Positions 44,637-52,849 of a DNA stretch of 64,000 nt are shown one piece after another; the stretch's first letter is position 1, and every line of letters starts with the position of its first letter. The notes beneath the pieces are model-generated. The model was not told the origin of the DNA. It ran no database searches and worked only from the letters and a program-made list of their open reading frames with translations. A program made the position numbers and the translations under genes. The stretch comes from CALACW01 sp963627915 (GTDB taxonomy: Bacteria; Bacillota; Clostridia; Oscillospirales; Acutalibacteraceae), in assembly GCA_963627915.1 (NCBI GenBank), contig CAVGCY010000033.1:14038-78037 (forward strand). The letters run 5' to 3'.

Positions 44637-47600
44637 TTATTTGAAATTTTCAAGTTTTGCCGATACTCTGAGTATTGTGCGCGCTTCGCCGGCTGTAATA
44701 CTTCCGTCGCCGTCGAGGTCGCCCGCCTTGAATGAAAGTCCCGTGAGATTTTCAAGCTTTGCCGATTGTCTTAATGCAAGTCTTGCGTCCTCCGCCGTTA
44801 CCTTTCCGTCAAGGTTGACGTCGCCTTTTATATACTGAGGCTCAGTCTTTTTGATTGCGAACGAATCAACGTTTTCGGTTTTGGAACCGTCGGACGTGTA
44901 AGCGTCAAAATAGAGCGTATCGCCGTCAACGGTTATTTTTGAGAACATTGATTTTTCCGTCTTGTAAATCTTTTCTGCAGTGGGGAACTCTGTGCCGGAT
45001 TCGCCGTCGCCGAGGTCGGGATAATGCTTGCTTCCCGCCGTGCCGCTTATAACGTATACGGTTCCGGACGGATCTTCCATCGTCTTGTATGCCTCGTCGT
45101 TGTAAATGGATGTTCCCGAATAACCTTCGCTTGCGATTGCGTTATTATTAAGAGCGTTCGTTCTTAAATAAACGTGGTCGTGTCCCTGGAATACCATGTC
45201 GATTCCAAGCTCCGGCATGAGCGTCTTGAGCTGTTCTCTGATTGCCGTAACGTCATCGTCGTGGTAGTGTGTTCCGTTAGTGTAAATGCCCTTGTGAATT
45301 GCGGCGAATTTCCACTGTGCCGAGGATGAGTTCATATCTTTTTTGAGCCATTCAATCTGCGTATCGCTGAGCGCGTTGTTTTCGTTGAGGTCGTTTGTGT
45401 TGAGAACCGCAATGTGAATATTGTTATAGTCGAACGAATAGTAAACGCCGGTCGTCGTGTCCTGCTCCGGAGCGGAATCTATATAAAAATTCGTAACCGT
45501 CGCTTTTTCTCCGTAACCCTCGTGGTTGCCCGACGCAGGAACGAAGAATGTGTTCATAACAGATTCGCTTGCCTTGCCGTCAAGCGCCCACTGCCACTGT
45601 TTCAGATTGTCGCCGTGGTCAACGATATCGCCGGTGTTGAGTATAAAATCATAATCGCATACGCTGCCCGCAAGCTCAAGAGTGCTGTACCAGTCCTGAT
45701 ATTCGTCAGGGCTTGAAGCCTGAGGATCAGCGGTGTGGATAAACGTTACGGTATCGCTTCCGTCAGCGGTCGATATCGTTCCCGTTTCGCTCCACCATCC
45801 AAGCGAAGCGTCGCCGACTTTGTAGTAATATACCGCGCCGGGTTCAAGACCGGAGAGCTTAACCGTGTGTCTCTGCGTTGTAAGCGTGTGGTCGAACAGT
45901 CCGAATACGCCGATATCGACTCCGGGGAACGTTCTTGTCGTTTCTTCTGTGATTTTCTGAGCGTTTATGCCGTCGTCAACGTAATTCCTGCCCGAGAAAA
46001 CGGGTTCGGACGAACCTGCCTTGTAAATTTCAATATCCGTTCCCTTGACGGAATACTTTGTGTACCAGTTGATGTTTGCCGTAGTTTTCGTATCCGTGCC
46101 GAACGTAACGGTAACCTCGGAGGGCTTTCTCATATTCTCGCTCGTCGCCGTGACGGCAACGGGACCGGAATACGTATACGATACGTTGTTGTCGCCGTTA
46201 GCCTGAGGAACGTCGTCGGTTACCATTGAACCTACGATATTGGTAAGCGTCCAGCCTACGCTTCTCTTTCTCGGCTCGTCAATATACGTTGTTCTGAGAT
46301 TTTCGACTATCTCGTCGACGGAATATCCGTACTGCTTTACTATTCCTTTTTCAAGGAGCATGTTTACGATTCCTTTCGCCGACTTATCGGAACCGAGCAT
46401 TCCGAGAACGCCCGAAATTGCGTAGTCGAAATATCCGCCGAGAGTTGACGATTTGTCAAGACCGAGTACGGTTTCAAGATTTATTTCTACATTTGCAAGA
46501 AGCTCGTCGAGTATAACGCCGTGCAGGATATCCTTTACAAGCATATCGAGAAGAACGTCGGTAAACGAGCCGTCCTCAAACTGAGCGAGAACGTCAAGAA
46601 CAAGCGCGTCTGCGGAGGAGTCCTCATTGCCCTCGTACATGTAAACAAGTACGCTCTTTACGAGGTCGCCGAGCGTGCCGTAGTCGTTCGCGCTCGAAAA
46701 TCCGTATTTTTCCGCGAATACGGTGCTTGTCTCATCGGAAATTTTTTCATTTAAAAGATTGTTGACCGCGTTGTAAACGACATCTCTGAGTTTTGTCGTA
46801 TCGGTGAGATAATTTTTCTCAAGCTGAGTTGAAATATCCTTTACGAGGTTCATTATGTTTTTGCCGTCGAATACGGCAATTCCGGCAATTGTTATGCCTC
46901 CGCCGATAAGGTCGTTAAGCTTTGACTGAAGGTCAAGATTGAACGTGTTCTGAATGTAGTCGATAAGACTGCCGTTTTCCTTTATTCCCGGAACGACTTT
47001 CTCGTTTACCAGACGCATTACTATATTCGTAATGTACTGAGCAATGTCGAGATCGTAATACTGGTCGTTAAGCGACGCGCTCTCCCTGTAGGGAACTTCG
47101 TATGTTTTGCCGTCGGAATCCGTTATCGGCTTTACGCAGTCCGCGTCGTATACGTTAAAATCAGCCTTTACGCTGTTTCCGTTTTTTGTAAATGTCGTTT
47201 CTCTGTATGTATGAGGGAACTCGACAAGACTGCACGTCATTGCGGAATAAATTACCTCTCCGCTGTCGGAGTATGTCGAGGAAATATCACTGCAGTGAGA
47301 GTGTCCCGTGAATACCCAGTGCATGCCCGCGTCGGCGAGCTTTTCGGATACCTGCTCCCAGTTGTCCATTACGAATCCCTGAAGAACATATCCCTGAAAG
47401 TATGATTCGGGACTTAAATTCCAGTGCGTCATGCCGATAACCGTTTCTCCGCTTTCCTTTGCGTCCGCGCATTCGGCAAGAATCCAGTCCATAAGTTCGT
47501 CGGTAATGTTGCCGCCCGTTTCATGCTCGTACGTTTTGCTTGCGGTATTGTCCTTTGAATACTTGCCGGCGTCCATGACGATAAGTCTGTAGCCGCCGTC

Positions 47601-48203
47601 AAGCTTAACAGAGTAGGAGAGCATACCCGCCTTGCCCGACGAGGGGCTGAACGTATGGTATGCGAGATCCCAGCCGAGATTTTTATAGGTCTGCTTAAAA
47701 AGCTCCGGCGTTGTTTTCATCGTCGTTTCTTCCTTGCCGTTCATGAACGTGGAAGCGTTTGAATTGTTGATATCGTGGTTGCCGTTTGTGACGATAACCT
47801 GAATGCCCGATTCCTTTTCAAACTGTTCAAGACGCTTTGCGAGAGCCTCATGGTTGGAAAGCTCTCCGTTTGCCGTAAGGTCGCCCGAAAGAAGCAGATA
47901 TTTCATGCCGTTTTCCTTTGCATGCTCCGCAACCGCAGCAAGCGCGGAGTCGAGCAGCGAATCCATCTGTTTTACATGCTTGTTGTTTGCATGCGCCCAT
48001 GACATGTAAGCGTCGTTGTAATTGCCTCTGTTGAAATCCGCGACATAATGCACGTCGGAGATTGTAGGCAGCGTAAGCACGCCCGCCTCGTTGTCCGCCG
48101 AGGCGATAAACGACAGGGGCATTGCCGTCAGAATCATTATAAGACTCAATACGAGCGCGATAATCTTTGACGGCAGTTTTGATTTTGACGTCGGTGATGA
48201 CAT
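44637..48203 (-). CDS. Large secreted protein with two metallophosphoesterase domains and a dockerin-like tail
   Basis: 1188 residues. Signal peptide to about 35. First phosphoesterase domain about 40-330 (SDVHYVADF, LSGDLTANGE, TNGNHDIN, TGHSHCSD); an all-helical central region to about 640; an FnIII-like domain as in purple acid phosphatases (about 655-800, ending AVYYYKVG); a second phosphoesterase about 810-1100 (HTADPQASS, NTGDIVDHG, SGNHEGYG, QGHDHVYLR). The last 63 residues hold two EF-hand-like repeats, GDVNLDGKVTAEDARLALR and DLDGDGSITAGEARTILR, i.e. a type I dockerin-like pair each followed by SAKLEN. It probably attaches to a surface scaffold and hydrolyses phosphoesters. Confidence 0.85.
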   Translation of the reverse strand: MSSPTSKSKLPSKIIALVLSLIMILTAMPLSFIASADNEAGVLTLPTISDVHYVADFNRGNYNDAYMSWAHANNKHVKQMDSLLDSALAAVAEHAKENGMKYLLLSGDLTANGELSNHEALAKRLEQFEKESGIQVIVTNGNHDINNSNASTFMNGKEETTMKTTPELFKQTYKNLGWDLAYHTFSPSSGKAGMLSYSVKLDGGYRLIVMDAGKYSKDNTASKTYEHETGGNITDELMDWILAECADAKESGETVIGMTHWNLSPESYFQGYVLQGFVMDNWEQVSEKLADAGMHWVFTGHSHCSDISSTYSDSGEVIYSAMTCSLVEFPHTYRETTFTKNGNSVKADFNVYDADCVKPITDSDGKTYEVPYRESASLNDQYYDLDIAQYITNIVMRLVNEKVVPGIKENGSLIDYIQNTFNLDLQSKLNDLIGGGITIAGIAVFDGKNIMNLVKDISTQLEKNYLTDTTKLRDVVYNAVNNLLNEKISDETSTVFAEKYGFSSANDYGTLGDLVKSVLVYMYEGNEDSSADALVLDVLAQFEDGSFTDVLLDMLVKDILHGVILDELLANVEINLETVLGLDKSSTLGGYFDYAISGVLGMLGSDKSAKGIVNMLLEKGIVKQYGYSVDEIVENLRTTYIDEPRKRSVGWTLTNIVGSMVTDDVPQANGDNNVSYTYSGPVAVTATSENMRKPSEVTVTFGTDTKTTANINWYTKYSVKGTDIEIYKAGSSEPVFSGRNYVDDGINAQKITEETTRTFPGVDIGVFGLFDHTLTTQRHTVKLSGLEPGAVYYYKVGDASLGWWSETGTISTADGSDTVTFIHTADPQASSPDEYQDWYSTLELAGSVCDYDFILNTGDIVDHGDNLKQWQWALDGKASESVMNTFFVPASGNHEGYGEKATVTNFYIDSAPEQDTTTGVYYSFDYNNIHIAVLNTNDLNENNALSDTQIEWLKKDMNSSSAQWKFAAIHKGIYTNGTHYHDDDVTAIREQLKTLMPELGIDMVFQGHDHVYLRTNALNNNAIASEGYSGTSIYNDEAYKTMEDPSGTVYVISGTAGSKHYPDLGDGESGTEFPTAEKIYKTEKSMFSKITVDGDTLYFDAYTSDGSKTENVDSFAIKKTEPQYIKGDVNLDGKVTAEDARLALRQSAKLENLTGLSFKAGDLDGDGSITAGEARTILRVSAKLENFK

Positions 48204-48330
48204 AAGTTGACCTCCCGATACCCCGGATATACATGATTTGTACCGACCGAAGGTTTACAGCCGTGAATCGGCGGCCGGACATAAATCCTCGGATACTGCA
48301 AATACGTTCGGGGCATAATAATACATAATC

Positions 48331-48359
48331 ATTATAAACTATTTAAAAATAAATGTAAA
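48331..48359 (-). promoter_or_regulatory. Promoter for the dual phosphoesterase operon
   Basis: Minus-strand TTTACA (48354-48359), 17-base spacer, TATAAT (48331-48336), leaving a ~120-base leader that contains GGCCGCCGATTCACGGC-type foldable sequence. No repeat array like that at 41340 is present. Confidence 0.75.
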
Positions 48360-48462
48360 TAACTTTTAAGGAAGATTTGTGAAGAAATATATGTAAAATA
48401 AGCATATAATCTTTAAAAAACGTCTAACATTGTTTAAAATATTAATTTTTTTTAAAAAAAGT

Positions 48463-48491
48463 TTGACTTTTTATTCATAAAATGTTACAAT
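48463..48491 (+). promoter_or_regulatory. Promoter for the chagasin-like inhibitor
   Basis: TTGACT (48463-48468), 17-base spacer, TACAAT (48486-48491), about 38 bases before the ATG; divergent from the phosphoesterase promoter. Confidence 0.75.
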
Positions 48492-48528
48492 TCCAATACA
48501 AGAAAGAGTTTTTCGGGAGGCTGAGCCG

Positions 48529-48900
48529 ATGTCCATGCTTTTCAGATGGCTGCAGAGATTTGCCGCCATAGCCGCCGCGTTTACAAGTTTGCTCGGCGTC
48601 AAACAAAATACGGTCACGGTTTCGCTGTATGCCAATCCGTCTTCGGGATATTCGTGGGAGTGCTCGTTCGACAAACAGGGCGTTATGACTCTCTCGGATT
48701 CGTATTATAAACAGAATCTTACATTGTTCTCCGATGAAACGAAGGACGGAAAACAGTATTTTATATTAAAATCCCTCGGCGAAGGCACGGTCAGCGTGCG
48801 GTTTAAATATGTCAACAGCCGAGGCTACGTCGCAAGCTCATATACGTATAAATATTCGGTGTCCGATACGGGCAAAATAACGCTGATGAGCAAAACTTAG
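48529..48900 (+). CDS. Chagasin-like (I42 family) cysteine protease inhibitor
   Basis: 123 residues with a short export signal (residues 3-22). NPSSGYSWE from Asn36 is the first inhibitory loop of the chagasin/I42 family (NPTTGYxW), and LGEGTVSVRFKY is the second strand region; the third loop (RPW-type) is not clear. Such proteins block papain-like cysteine proteases and may protect the cell from host, diet or its own proteases. GGGAGG lies eight bases before the ATG. No cysteine protease gene is adjacent. Confidence 0.75.
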   Translation: MSMLFRWLQRFAAIAAAFTSLLGVKQNTVTVSLYANPSSGYSWECSFDKQGVMTLSDSYYKQNLTLFSDETKDGKQYFILKSLGEGTVSVRFKYVNSRGYVASSYTYKYSVSDTGKITLMSKT

Positions 48901-48976
48901 CGGAAAATAAAATATGTCGGCAAAAGACGCCGAAAAACAGTTTGAAAAAAAGCGGCTGTAAAAAAACAAAATAATC

Positions 48977-49014
48977 ATCCGAGACTCGTGATTAATCGAA
49001 TCTCGGATTTTTTT
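48977..49014 (+). terminator. Terminator of the inhibitor gene
   Basis: ATCCGAGA and TCTCGGAT arms with a 16-base loop, followed by seven T. Confidence 0.75.
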
Positions 49015-49015
49015 C

Positions 49016-49057
49016 GGAAAAACGGTCATGCAAAAGCAATTCCGCTCTTGCATGGCC
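49016..49057 (-). terminator. Terminator of the galU-rlmCD transcript
   Basis: Minus-strand GGCCATGCAAGAGC pairs with GCTTTTGCATGACC (14-bp stem, two G-U pairs, 6-base loop), followed by GTTTTTCC. It lies beyond the decayed tail of rlmCD, which marks the old 3' end of that gene. Confidence 0.8.
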
Positions 49058-49109
49058 GCTGTATCAATCTGCCGGCCTGTGCTCATGCAGACCGCTGACA
49101 TACGCCCTG

Positions 49110-49368
49110 TCAGATCATCTTGAAGTATTTCAGCGCCTTGGTAACGGCAGCTTCCTTTCGGGGAGGGCGTTGGGTCTGCCTGCTGTCCTCGGATTTCGGT
49201 TTGTTGTAGTTCTCACGCTCAATGATGCCGTATTTCTGCTTTACCTGTGCGATATAAAGATGGCTGACCTTAAGACCGGATTTCTTCGTATGTCGCTTTT
49301 TTCTCAGAAACAGTAATGTCCGGCTCACTCAGGTCAAGCCCAATGCGGATGATATCATCGGTTTTTTT
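49110..49368 (-). pseudogene. Decayed C-terminal domain remnant of the adjacent rRNA methyltransferase gene
   Basis: Directly after the rlmCD stop the reading continues in two other frames. If one A of the seven-A run at 49362-49368 is skipped, the frame gives TDDIIRIGLDLSEPDITVSE and KKATYEEIRS before a TAA at 49270; the next frame gives GLKVSHLYIAQVKQKYGIIE, RENYNKPKSED and ends at 49110. From memory, this order (SEKKATYEEI... LKVSxLYIAQVK... RENYNKPKSE) occurs as an intact C-terminal extension of RlmD-type proteins in related gut Firmicutes. So at least one single-base change and a short deletion separated it here. Confidence 0.6.
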
Positions 49369-50716
49369 GTTGGGACAACAAACATACAGTTTCCACATGG
49401 CTTGTTCTTGCAAAGAGGTCGACGGGCGTTGCTTCGACCGTCTTGTATCCGAGCGAATCGAACGCCGCGCAATCCCTTGCGAGCGTTGCGTGGTCGCACG
49501 AGACGTATACGATTCTGTCGGGATTCATTTTTGCGACCGTTTCTATAAGCTCCTTTGAGCAGCCCTTTCTCGGCGGGTCAAGTATCACGGCGTTCGGTTT
49601 TAAATTTTCGTTTTCAAGCATTTTCGCCGCTTTGCCCGCGTCGGCGCAGATAAAACGCGCGTTTTTTATTCCGTTTATTTCGGCGTTTGTTTTTGCGTTT
49701 TCCACAGCCTCGGGGATAATTTCCGCGCCTATTACCGCCTTAACCCTGTCCGCCATGGACAAGCCTATGGTTCCCGCTCCGCAGTACATGTCGAGCAGAA
49801 CCGTATCGGGCGTAAGGAGCGCGTATTCGGCGGCCTTTTTATACAGAATCTCAGCCATGGTTCGGTTTACCTGATAGAACGCAAGAGGCGAAATTCTGAT
49901 TTTTATGCCGCAGAGAATATCCTCGATATATTCTCTGCCCCAAATGCATTCGCATTTATCTGACATAATGACGTTTGTTTTGTCGGTATTGCAATCGGCG
50001 CAGATTCCGACAATATTATTATTTGATTTTAAAATTCCGGTTATCAATTCGTCCCTTTTAGGAATTTTTTTCGCGTTTATAACGACGGTAACGACGATTT
50101 CACCCGTTGCGAACGCCTTTCGTATATAGATATGACGAATAATCCCGCGGTGCGTATTTTCATCATAGACGGGAATCGAGTATTTCGTTATCCACACTCT
50201 GAACGCATTGAGAATATCGGAAAACTCCTCGGGCTGAAGAAGGCAGTCCGCGCAGTCGGCGACTCGGTGGGAAAAAGGGGCGAAAAATCCGATTTCAACT
50301 CTGCCGTTATTCATTCTGACCGGGTACTGCGCTTTGTTTCTGTATCTTTCTTGCGATACTGCCGGTATTATCGGTTTTATCTTAACGTCGATATTGCCGA
50401 TTCTTTTAAAAGAATCGGCTATGTTTTGTTCCTTCACTGCGCATTCGGCGTCATACGAAATGTGTCTGTATGCACAGCCGCCGCATCTTGAATAAACGGC
50501 GCAGTCCGGCTCGGTTCTGTCGGGGGATGGAGTTATGATTTTTGTAAGCTTGCCTATGGCATAGCTTTTTTTTGCCTTTATAATATGACATTCTATCTCG
50601 TCTCCGACAGCCGTCGAGGAAACGAAAACAGCCTGTCCGTCATATCGTCCGACTCCGCTGCCCTCGTTTGTCAGTCCGGTTACGGTAAGACGTATATCCT
50701 GATTTTTAGTGAGCAT
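49355..50716 (-). CDS. rlmD: 23S rRNA (uracil-5-)-methyltransferase, RlmCD/RlmD family
   Basis: 453-residue SAM-dependent enzyme forming m5U in 23S rRNA. N-terminal TRAM domain (VTGLTNEGSGVGRYDGQAVF), an iron-sulfur-type Cys cluster (AVYSRCGGCAYRH), Rossmann motif LDMYCGAGTIGLS near residue 309, and catalytic/terminal motifs ILDPPRKGC and YVSCDHATLARD. Catalytic core is complete; only the optional C-terminal extension downstream is broken. Two bases separate it from galU. Confidence 0.93.
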   Translation of the reverse strand: MLTKNQDIRLTVTGLTNEGSGVGRYDGQAVFVSSTAVGDEIECHIIKAKKSYAIGKLTKIITPSPDRTEPDCAVYSRCGGCAYRHISYDAECAVKEQNIADSFKRIGNIDVKIKPIIPAVSQERYRNKAQYPVRMNNGRVEIGFFAPFSHRVADCADCLLQPEEFSDILNAFRVWITKYSIPVYDENTHRGIIRHIYIRKAFATGEIVVTVVINAKKIPKRDELITGILKSNNNIVGICADCNTDKTNVIMSDKCECIWGREYIEDILCGIKIRISPLAFYQVNRTMAEILYKKAAEYALLTPDTVLLDMYCGAGTIGLSMADRVKAVIGAEIIPEAVENAKTNAEINGIKNARFICADAGKAAKMLENENLKPNAVILDPPRKGCSKELIETVAKMNPDRIVYVSCDHATLARDCAAFDSLGYKTVEATPVDLFARTSHVETVCLLSQQKNR

Positions 50717-50718
50717 AA

Positions 50719-51597
50719 TTAAAATGTTTTAACAAGTTCTTTAAGATAGCTTTTGAATCTTTCTCCGATTTCCGGATGAGAGAGGGCGACCTCACAGTTT
50801 GCCTGCATAATACCGAGCTTGTCACCCATGTCGTAACGTCTGCCGATAAAATCGACCGCGGTAAGTCCCTTTTCGCGAGCCATCAACGTCATCGAATCGG
50901 TATAAAGCACTTCACCGAGAACAGGACTTACGGGCGTTCTCTCTATGTATTCGAATATTTCGGGCGTGAGGAGGTTTCTCCCGAGAATTGAATAATACGA
51001 CAGAATTTCATCCTCTTTAGGCTTCTCGACAATATTTGAAACGTTCATAACGTTGTTTTCAATCGGCGTAACGTCAAGCGTACAGTACTTCATAACCTGC
51101 TCCTTCGGGCATTCGTGAACGCCGACGGCGCACTTGCCGTATTTGTCAAATGCGTCGATAAGCTGTTTTGTGACGGGGTACTCATTATTTATAATGATAT
51201 CATCTCCGTACAGCACCGCGAACGGGTCTGAGCCGACGAACGCCTTTGCCGTATGAATGGCGTGAGCGAGTCCGCGTGTTTCCTTTTGACGTATATAATA
51301 AATATTTGCAAGCTCGGCGGGTTTTAATATGGATTCGTAAAGCTCCTCCTTGCCCTTTTTGCCCTTTAAATTGTTTTCAAGCTCAAATGAGCGGTCGAAA
51401 TGGTCTTCGATGACGGATTTGCCTCTGTTTGTAATGATGAGTATATCGGTAATGCCCGATGCCGCAGCTTCCTCGACAAGATATTGAATCGCAGGCTTGT
51501 CGACAATATTGAGCATTTCCTTGGGAACGGATTTCGACGCGGGGAGAACGCGTGTTCCGAGTCCCGCTGCGGGGATAACAGCTTTAGTGACTTTCAT
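50719..51597 (-). CDS. galU: UTP-glucose-1-phosphate uridylyltransferase
   Basis: 292-residue nucleotidyltransferase making UDP-glucose for surface polysaccharides and glycolipids. Opening AVIPAAGLGTRVLPASKSVP-KEML, then KETRGLAHAI, GDDIIINNEYPV, IVEKPKEDE and GRRYDMGDKLG are the GalU signatures. First of a short unit with rlmD behind it. Confidence 0.96.
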   Translation of the reverse strand: MKVTKAVIPAAGLGTRVLPASKSVPKEMLNIVDKPAIQYLVEEAAASGITDILIITNRGKSVIEDHFDRSFELENNLKGKKGKEELYESILKPAELANIYYIRQKETRGLAHAIHTAKAFVGSDPFAVLYGDDIIINNEYPVTKQLIDAFDKYGKCAVGVHECPKEQVMKYCTLDVTPIENNVMNVSNIVEKPKEDEILSYYSILGRNLLTPEIFEYIERTPVSPVLGEVLYTDSMTLMAREKGLTAVDFIGRRYDMGDKLGIMQANCEVALSHPEIGERFKSYLKELVKTF

Positions 51598-51615
51598 TTT
51601 AATATCCTGTCTTTC

Positions 51616-52695
51616 CTAAATTTCTAAAAATAGCGAAATAAATGATTTTATTATAAAAGGGAATAGAATGTTCAGCGCGCTCGTACCGCCGTTGTGTCTT
51701 AAAACGAAATGATACGTGCTGTCGTCGACGGCGACGGTTCGCAGCTTTCTGATGTTTTTGAGAGTCCTCTGTTTGTAAAAATCGTTTCCCTTAAAGCCCA
51801 GTACTATTCCGAAAGCGACGTAAAGCAGCACGTTCGACCCGATGCCCGCAAGAAATACATCCGAGGCTGCGACGGTCATAACTTTCTGCCTGACGTCGGC
51901 GTCCGATATGCCGTCCGTATCGCCCTGCTGCGCTTTCAGATAAATATCGGCAAGGTCAATCGCGGCAGTTTCGTATGCCTGCCATTTGTCGGGGGCAAGC
52001 TTCTGAAACGCGAGGTCTACTCCCTGGGCAAATATAAATTGCAACGCGATTAAAAGAACGGTCGCTATGCATCCGATTTTTACCATCTTTCTGTAAAAAA
52101 GCCAGTATATTGAAAATATCGCCGAACTCCAGTTCCATTTGTGTTTCTTTCCGCCGTTCTGAGTTTCGAGAAACGAGGCGATGTATTTATCGGAATTTGC
52201 CTGAATGTATTCTCCGAGCTCGGAAACCGGAACGTCCTCGACTTTCGCGTCGCCGAAAAGAGCCTTTGCCGAATCTGCGTAAGGGTTGTTATATGAATAT
52301 GTGTTCTGCTGTCCGCCCGCGCCGAACGGCGGGTATCCGTTTTGGGCGTACCGTCCGCCGTACGAACCGTTCTGCGGATTGTTCGGGTTCGCGTTTTGAT
52401 TTGCAAGTGGCATTTTGCATCTTGCGCAGTTTGTTTCGCCGACCGGATTCGGAAGTCCGCACCTCGGACAGATAAGAACCTCCGCCTTTCTTCCGTTTGC
52501 GTTTGCTTCTGCGTTATCGAGCGCGGGAGCCTGCCATACAAAGCCGAGCGCGTGTTTATCCTCGTTTACGCATCTGCCGAGCGAATTATAGCACTCTCGG
52601 TGGTGAGGAGTGCCGCACGCGGGACAGACGACAATATCGTCGGATTCTTTGAATTTATTGTGACAGACAGGACACTCATATCCCGTATAGAACAT
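51616..52695 (-). CDS. Zinc-ribbon/RING-like membrane protein (DUF2628-like)
   Basis: 359 residues. N-terminal prokaryotic RING-like zinc site (CPVCHNKF, CPACGTPHHRECY), a second zinc ribbon (CPRCGLPN, CARCKMPL near 76-97), an Asn/Gly/Tyr-rich low-complexity linker (about 100-145), and a C-terminal membrane part with WNWSSAIFSIYWLFYRKM, the DUF2628 signature, followed by two to three membrane helices. Function unknown; the cysteine spacing suggests a structural zinc module facing the cytoplasm. Confidence 0.8.
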   Translation of the reverse strand: MFYTGYECPVCHNKFKESDDIVVCPACGTPHHRECYNSLGRCVNEDKHALGFVWQAPALDNAEANANGRKAEVLICPRCGLPNPVGETNCARCKMPLANQNANPNNPQNGSYGGRYAQNGYPPFGAGGQQNTYSYNNPYADSAKALFGDAKVEDVPVSELGEYIQANSDKYIASFLETQNGGKKHKWNWSSAIFSIYWLFYRKMVKIGCIATVLLIALQFIFAQGVDLAFQKLAPDKWQAYETAAIDLADIYLKAQQGDTDGISDADVRQKVMTVAASDVFLAGIGSNVLLYVAFGIVLGFKGNDFYKQRTLKNIRKLRTVAVDDSTYHFVLRHNGGTSALNILFPFIIKSFISLFLEI

Positions 52696-52778
52696 TTTTT
52701 GTTTCCTCCGTTAAATTATAATTAATCTATTTTATTATATACCGATATTGTTTTAAATTCAAGTGCCGATATTTTTAT

Positions 52779-52807
52779 TTGACAATACGGTGTTATTCTA
52801 TTATAAT
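52779..52807 (+). promoter_or_regulatory. Promoter for prfB
   Basis: TTGACA (52779-52784), 17-base spacer, TATAAT (52802-52807): a full consensus promoter 43 bases before the ATG. Confidence 0.9.
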
Positions 52808-52849
52808 ATATAGTGATTGATTATGTTTTAAAATGAGAGAGGAATACTT

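Noticed and set aside
52080..52541. Frames of 121-153 codons overlapping the zinc-ribbon gene
   Set aside because: Arg/Thr-rich shadow translations of the Asn/Gly-rich linker on both strands.
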